Translations under genes and position numbers: made by a program
Notes under the pieces: generated by a model
The model's input: the letters and a program-made list of their open reading frames with translations, nothing else
Databases searched by the model: none
Told to the model about the DNA's origin: nothing
Assembly: GCA_030829765.1 (NCBI GenBank)
Contig: JAUROO010000137.1
Coordinates: 1 to 24,627, forward strand
DNA from: Miltoncostaeales bacterium
GTDB lineage: Bacteria > Actinomycetota > Thermoleophilia > Miltoncostaeales > Miltoncostaeaceae
Direction of reading: 5' to 3'
DNA length: 24,627 bases
Part shown: piece after piece, positions 22,908-24,627 of the stretch
Position numbering within the stretch: position 1 is the first letter of the stretch
How the letters are laid out: each line of letters opens with the position of its first letter

Positions 22908-23200
22908 GGCGACAGGCTGTCAGAGGCGCTGCGCGCATGTCGCATGGCCCCGGGTGATGCGGGCACCGGATCCTCCCCCAGGGCCACCTTGCGGGCGATC
23001 CACCCGGCCAGCCGCCGCCGCTGGTCGTCGTCCAACCAGTTTTCCGCCACGTGCCGCAGTCGCGCCAGGTTGTCGTCGCCCCTTGCCAGCGCCTTGCTGC
23101 GGCCGGTGCGAAGCGCGATCCATCCGATCAGGCGATCGGCCTGGTCCTCGCTCATCGTGAGCGCGGCCACGCGGATGATGTCCTCCACCGGATCTCCCAT
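22904..23200 (-). CDS. 98-aa helical protein with an internal duplication, putative SOS-controlled
   Basis: 98 aa, predicted mostly helical and soluble, no recognised family. It contains two copies of a motif 40 residues apart: DQADRLIGWIA (19-29) and DQRRRLAGWIA (59-69), 8 of 11 identical, each followed by a basic segment (LRTGRSKALARGDD and RKVALGED). The regular Arg/Trp pattern could suit nucleic-acid or protein contact, but that is speculation. It is the first gene of a two-gene minus-strand operon with the NMO-like flavoprotein (4-nt overlap). TATGGT ends 9 nt before the ATG and a perfect SOS box lies next to that hexamer, so LexA control is likely. Confidence 0.75.
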   Translation of the reverse strand: MGDPVEDIIRVAALTMSEDQADRLIGWIALRTGRSKALARGDDNLARLRHVAENWLDDDQRRRLAGWIARKVALGEDPVPASPGAMRHARSASDSLSP

Positions 23201-23209
23201 GCGCGTGGG

Positions 23210-23215
23210 ACCATA
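23210..23215 (-). promoter_or_regulatory. Putative -10 hexamer of the 98-aa/NMO operon
   Basis: TATGGT on the minus strand, 9 nt before the ATG at 23200 and one base downstream of the SOS box. A weak TGTGAC at 23236-23231 is a possible -35 at 15-bp spacing. Confidence 0.5.
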
Positions 23216-23216
23216 G

Positions 23217-23230
23217 CGAACGTATGTTCG
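23217..23230. promoter_or_regulatory. LexA-type SOS box
   Basis: CGAACGTATGTTCG (plus strand), CGAACATACGTTCG (minus strand). Both strands match the Gram-positive LexA consensus CGAAC-RNRY-GTTCG at every position. It lies between the -35 and -10 regions of the 98-aa/NMO operon promoter, where a bound repressor would block RNA polymerase. It starts 22 bp beyond the stop of the upstream membrane-protein gene, so it can only serve the 98-aa gene side. Confidence 0.8.
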
Positions 23231-23251
23231 TCACAGCGCGGCATGACGGCT

Positions 23252-24502
23252 CTACGCGGCGGGCTGCCTCCGCAGGCCGGCAATCCAGTTGGCCACCGAC
23301 TGCATCCACCCGGCGCACGCCGCGTACTCGATCAGCGCGAACCACACGGCGACCGCCACCAGGGCCAGGATCCACGTGGCCAGGCCGATGGACGACATCG
23401 CGATCAGCACGATTGCCGCGATGATCAGCCCGCCGATCTCCAGGTGACGCCGGTAGGTGCGCGCGAACTCCGTGACGCGCCCGGCGTCCGATGCCGTGCC
23501 CGTCCGCAGATCGTGCCACCGCGCGGCGATCCATCCCCGTGCATGGCGCGCCGGCTTGTCGGGGCCCAGCAGCCACAGGCCGCCGCCGATCAGCGCGGCG
23601 AAGAACGACACCCAGAGGGTCTGCGAGATCAGGTCCTTCGTTGCCGAGCCCAGGATGGCGTCCACCACGTCCTGCGTGGCGGGGTCGCTCACGAGGCCCG
23701 AGATCACGCCGCGGGCGATCCGGATGGTGATGGTGGTGATGATGACGGCCACCACGATGGCGATCATCGCCCGGAACGCCGCGCCGCGGCGGTCGCGTGC
23801 CGTGATGATGCCCGCGATCAGCAGCACCGCGAACAGCAGCGGCAGCACCCATGCCAGCGTCCAGATGATGGAGATGGCGTCCTGGATGGTCACCACGTAG
23901 TCACCCTGCACCAGCGTGATGGTGCGATCCACCCCCTCGCGCGGCGGCGGCAGGTAGGCCGCGAAGTCACCGAGCGCGGCCTCCACCTGCGACCGGGCCT
24001 TCTGCGCGATGGACGTGGTGTCCAGCACGATGGCATCACCCTCGAACTGGAAGATGCCGGGCTCGTTGCGCACCAGCGCCACGATCTCCTCGCTCAGGCG
24101 CGAGGTGATGGCCTCGCTGATGTCCTGCCCGGCACGGGAGTCGAGGAAGGCATTCACGGCGTTGCCCACCTGGGACCGGACGGCGGTGCTGATGCCGGTG
24201 GCCAGCAGGGCCCTCTGCGTGTCGTTCACCGGAAGCCGCGACACCGCCTGCTCGGCCAGCTGGTTCGCGCGGTCCTGCGGCAGCAGGTCGTCCTCCACGT
24301 ACTGCACGACCTTCTCGCGCAGCAGCGTGCGGCCCTCCACCTGCAGCGCCGAGGCCACGTAGCCGTCGGGCTGGAACGCCGACACCCGCATCCACACGAA
24401 CAGGCTGCCCAGCACCAGGCACAGGATCGACAGCGTGAGCAGGACGAACGCGAGGAACCCCCGCCATCGCTGGGCCTTCTGCAGCGGGGTCTCGGGGTTC
24501 AC
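23252..24502 (-). CDS. Membrane protein with a large extracytoplasmic domain, function unknown
   Basis: 416 aa from the GTG at 24502. Predicted helices: 15-37, 212-235, 244-265, 295-312, 356-371 and 373-392. Between helices 1 and 2 lies a polar, mostly helical domain of about 175 residues (39-211), probably outside the membrane, with VEDDLLPQDRANQLAEQAV and repeated Ser/Gln/Ala helical stretches. No enzyme motif is visible and I do not recognise a family. This layout occurs in many actinobacterial uncharacterised membrane proteins. Its promoter hexamer (TAGAGT) sits inside an 8-bp inverted repeat upstream, suggesting control by a dimeric regulator. The leader is about 20 nt. Confidence 0.8.
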   Translation of the reverse strand: MNPETPLQKAQRWRGFLAFVLLTLSILCLVLGSLFVWMRVSAFQPDGYVASALQVEGRTLLREKVVQYVEDDLLPQDRANQLAEQAVSRLPVNDTQRALLATGISTAVRSQVGNAVNAFLDSRAGQDISEAITSRLSEEIVALVRNEPGIFQFEGDAIVLDTTSIAQKARSQVEAALGDFAAYLPPPREGVDRTITLVQGDYVVTIQDAISIIWTLAWVLPLLFAVLLIAGIITARDRRGAAFRAMIAIVVAVIITTITIRIARGVISGLVSDPATQDVVDAILGSATKDLISQTLWVSFFAALIGGGLWLLGPDKPARHARGWIAARWHDLRTGTASDAGRVTEFARTYRRHLEIGGLIIAAIVLIAMSSIGLATWILALVAVAVWFALIEYAACAGWMQSVANWIAGLRRQPAA

Positions 24503-24523
24503 GGTGGCGGCATCCGGGGCGAT

Positions 24524-24546
24524 GCCGGCACTCTACCCGTGCCGGC
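24524..24546. promoter_or_regulatory. Inverted repeat overlapping the -10 of the membrane-protein gene (putative operator)
   Basis: GCCGGCAC (24524-24531) and GTGCCGGC (24539-24546) form a perfect 8-bp inverted repeat with a 7-nt spacer. The minus-strand hexamer TAGAGT (24535-24530) lies across its centre. It could bind a dimeric repressor or fold as a hairpin at the 5' end of the transcript. Confidence 0.45.
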
Positions 24547-24612
24547 GGATCACCCCATGAGACGCCGTTGCACGCCGGAACGTCCGCAGGGGCATGGGTC
24601 CGGGGGCCGCGC

Positions 24613-24618
24613 TACGGT
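24613..24618 (+). promoter_or_regulatory. Possible -10 hexamer of a gene beyond the right edge
   Basis: TACGGT on the plus strand, followed by only nine bases before the window ends. By comparison with the other genes, a start codon would be expected at or just beyond the edge. The interval 24547-24612 shows no other clear feature. Confidence 0.3.
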
Positions 24619-24627
24619 GTGCTCCAA

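Noticed and set aside
24557..24627. Plus-strand ORF starting ATGAGACGC and open to the window edge
   Set aside because: It is only about 23 codons long and crosses a TACGGT hexamer that looks like the promoter of a gene beginning beyond the edge. No protein motif is visible.
1..24627. Mobile elements, CRISPR arrays, tandem DNA repeats
   Set aside because: No transposase or integrase motifs, no regularly spaced direct repeats and no attachment-site duplication at the tRNA were seen.

Overview
The window is about 70% GC. GTG is at least as common a start codon as ATG, and one gene starts at TTG. Many genes have a TAnnnT hexamer only 6-11 nt before the start codon, as expected for leaderless mRNAs. 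Together with the Gram-positive-type LexA box, the LytM/M23 and glucosaminidase wall hydrolases and a small Cys-rich protein, this suggests a deep-branching Actinomycetota, perhaps a Thermoleophilia-like lineage. That assignment is inference; no rRNA is present. The content is chromosomal housekeeping plus accessory genes, with no transposase, phage gene or CRISPR array.

Layout. 1-1062 (minus): metallophosphoesterase followed by the N-terminal part of a cysteine-desulfurase-like gene that runs off the left edge. 1082-3336 (plus): rlmH, argS and tRNA-Gly(CCC). 3419-4600 (minus): secreted glucosaminidase. 4688-5341 (plus): alpha/beta hydrolase. 5338-9681: a lipid-modification locus made of a divergent fatty-acid desaturase (minus), a COG2907-type FAD oxidoreductase (plus) and an unusual DUF1365-cyclopropane synthase fusion (plus). 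9678-10384 (minus): msrB and a small two-helix membrane protein. 10471-14188 (plus): part of a System I cytochrome c maturation locus (ccmE with a Cys heme ligand, ccmF, a short CcmI-like protein) ending in a lipoprotein with a C-terminal membrane helix. 14348-16605 (plus): two secreted M23 peptidases, the first behind a promoter and a highly structured leader. 16661-17923: argG. 17970-21401: dnaE. 21433-21819: a Cys-rich small protein. 21816-23200 (minus): a two-gene operon (98-aa repeat protein plus nitronate monooxygenase-like flavoprotein) behind a perfect SOS box. 23252-24502 (minus): a six-helix membrane protein whose -10 lies inside an inverted repeat.

How the parts work together. The desaturase can supply the double bond that the CFA-synthase domain methylates, and the FAD enzyme may act on the product. 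CcmE and CcmF form the heme-delivery and ligation end of cytochrome c assembly. The two M23 enzymes and the glucosaminidase remodel the wall. ArgS, ArgG, RlmH, tRNA-Gly and DnaE are core functions. Gene packing is very tight: all six co-directional coupled pairs overlap by exactly 4 nt (GTGA or ATGA), and all three convergent protein-gene pairs share a single CTAG as their two stop codons.

The most unusual signals are the perfect SOS box on the 98-aa/NMO operon, the near-symmetric TACAGTA serving two divergent starts in a 19-bp gap, the DUF1365-CFAS fusion, the C-type CcmE with Phe in place of Tyr, and the structured leader of the first M23 gene with a possible ATC start.
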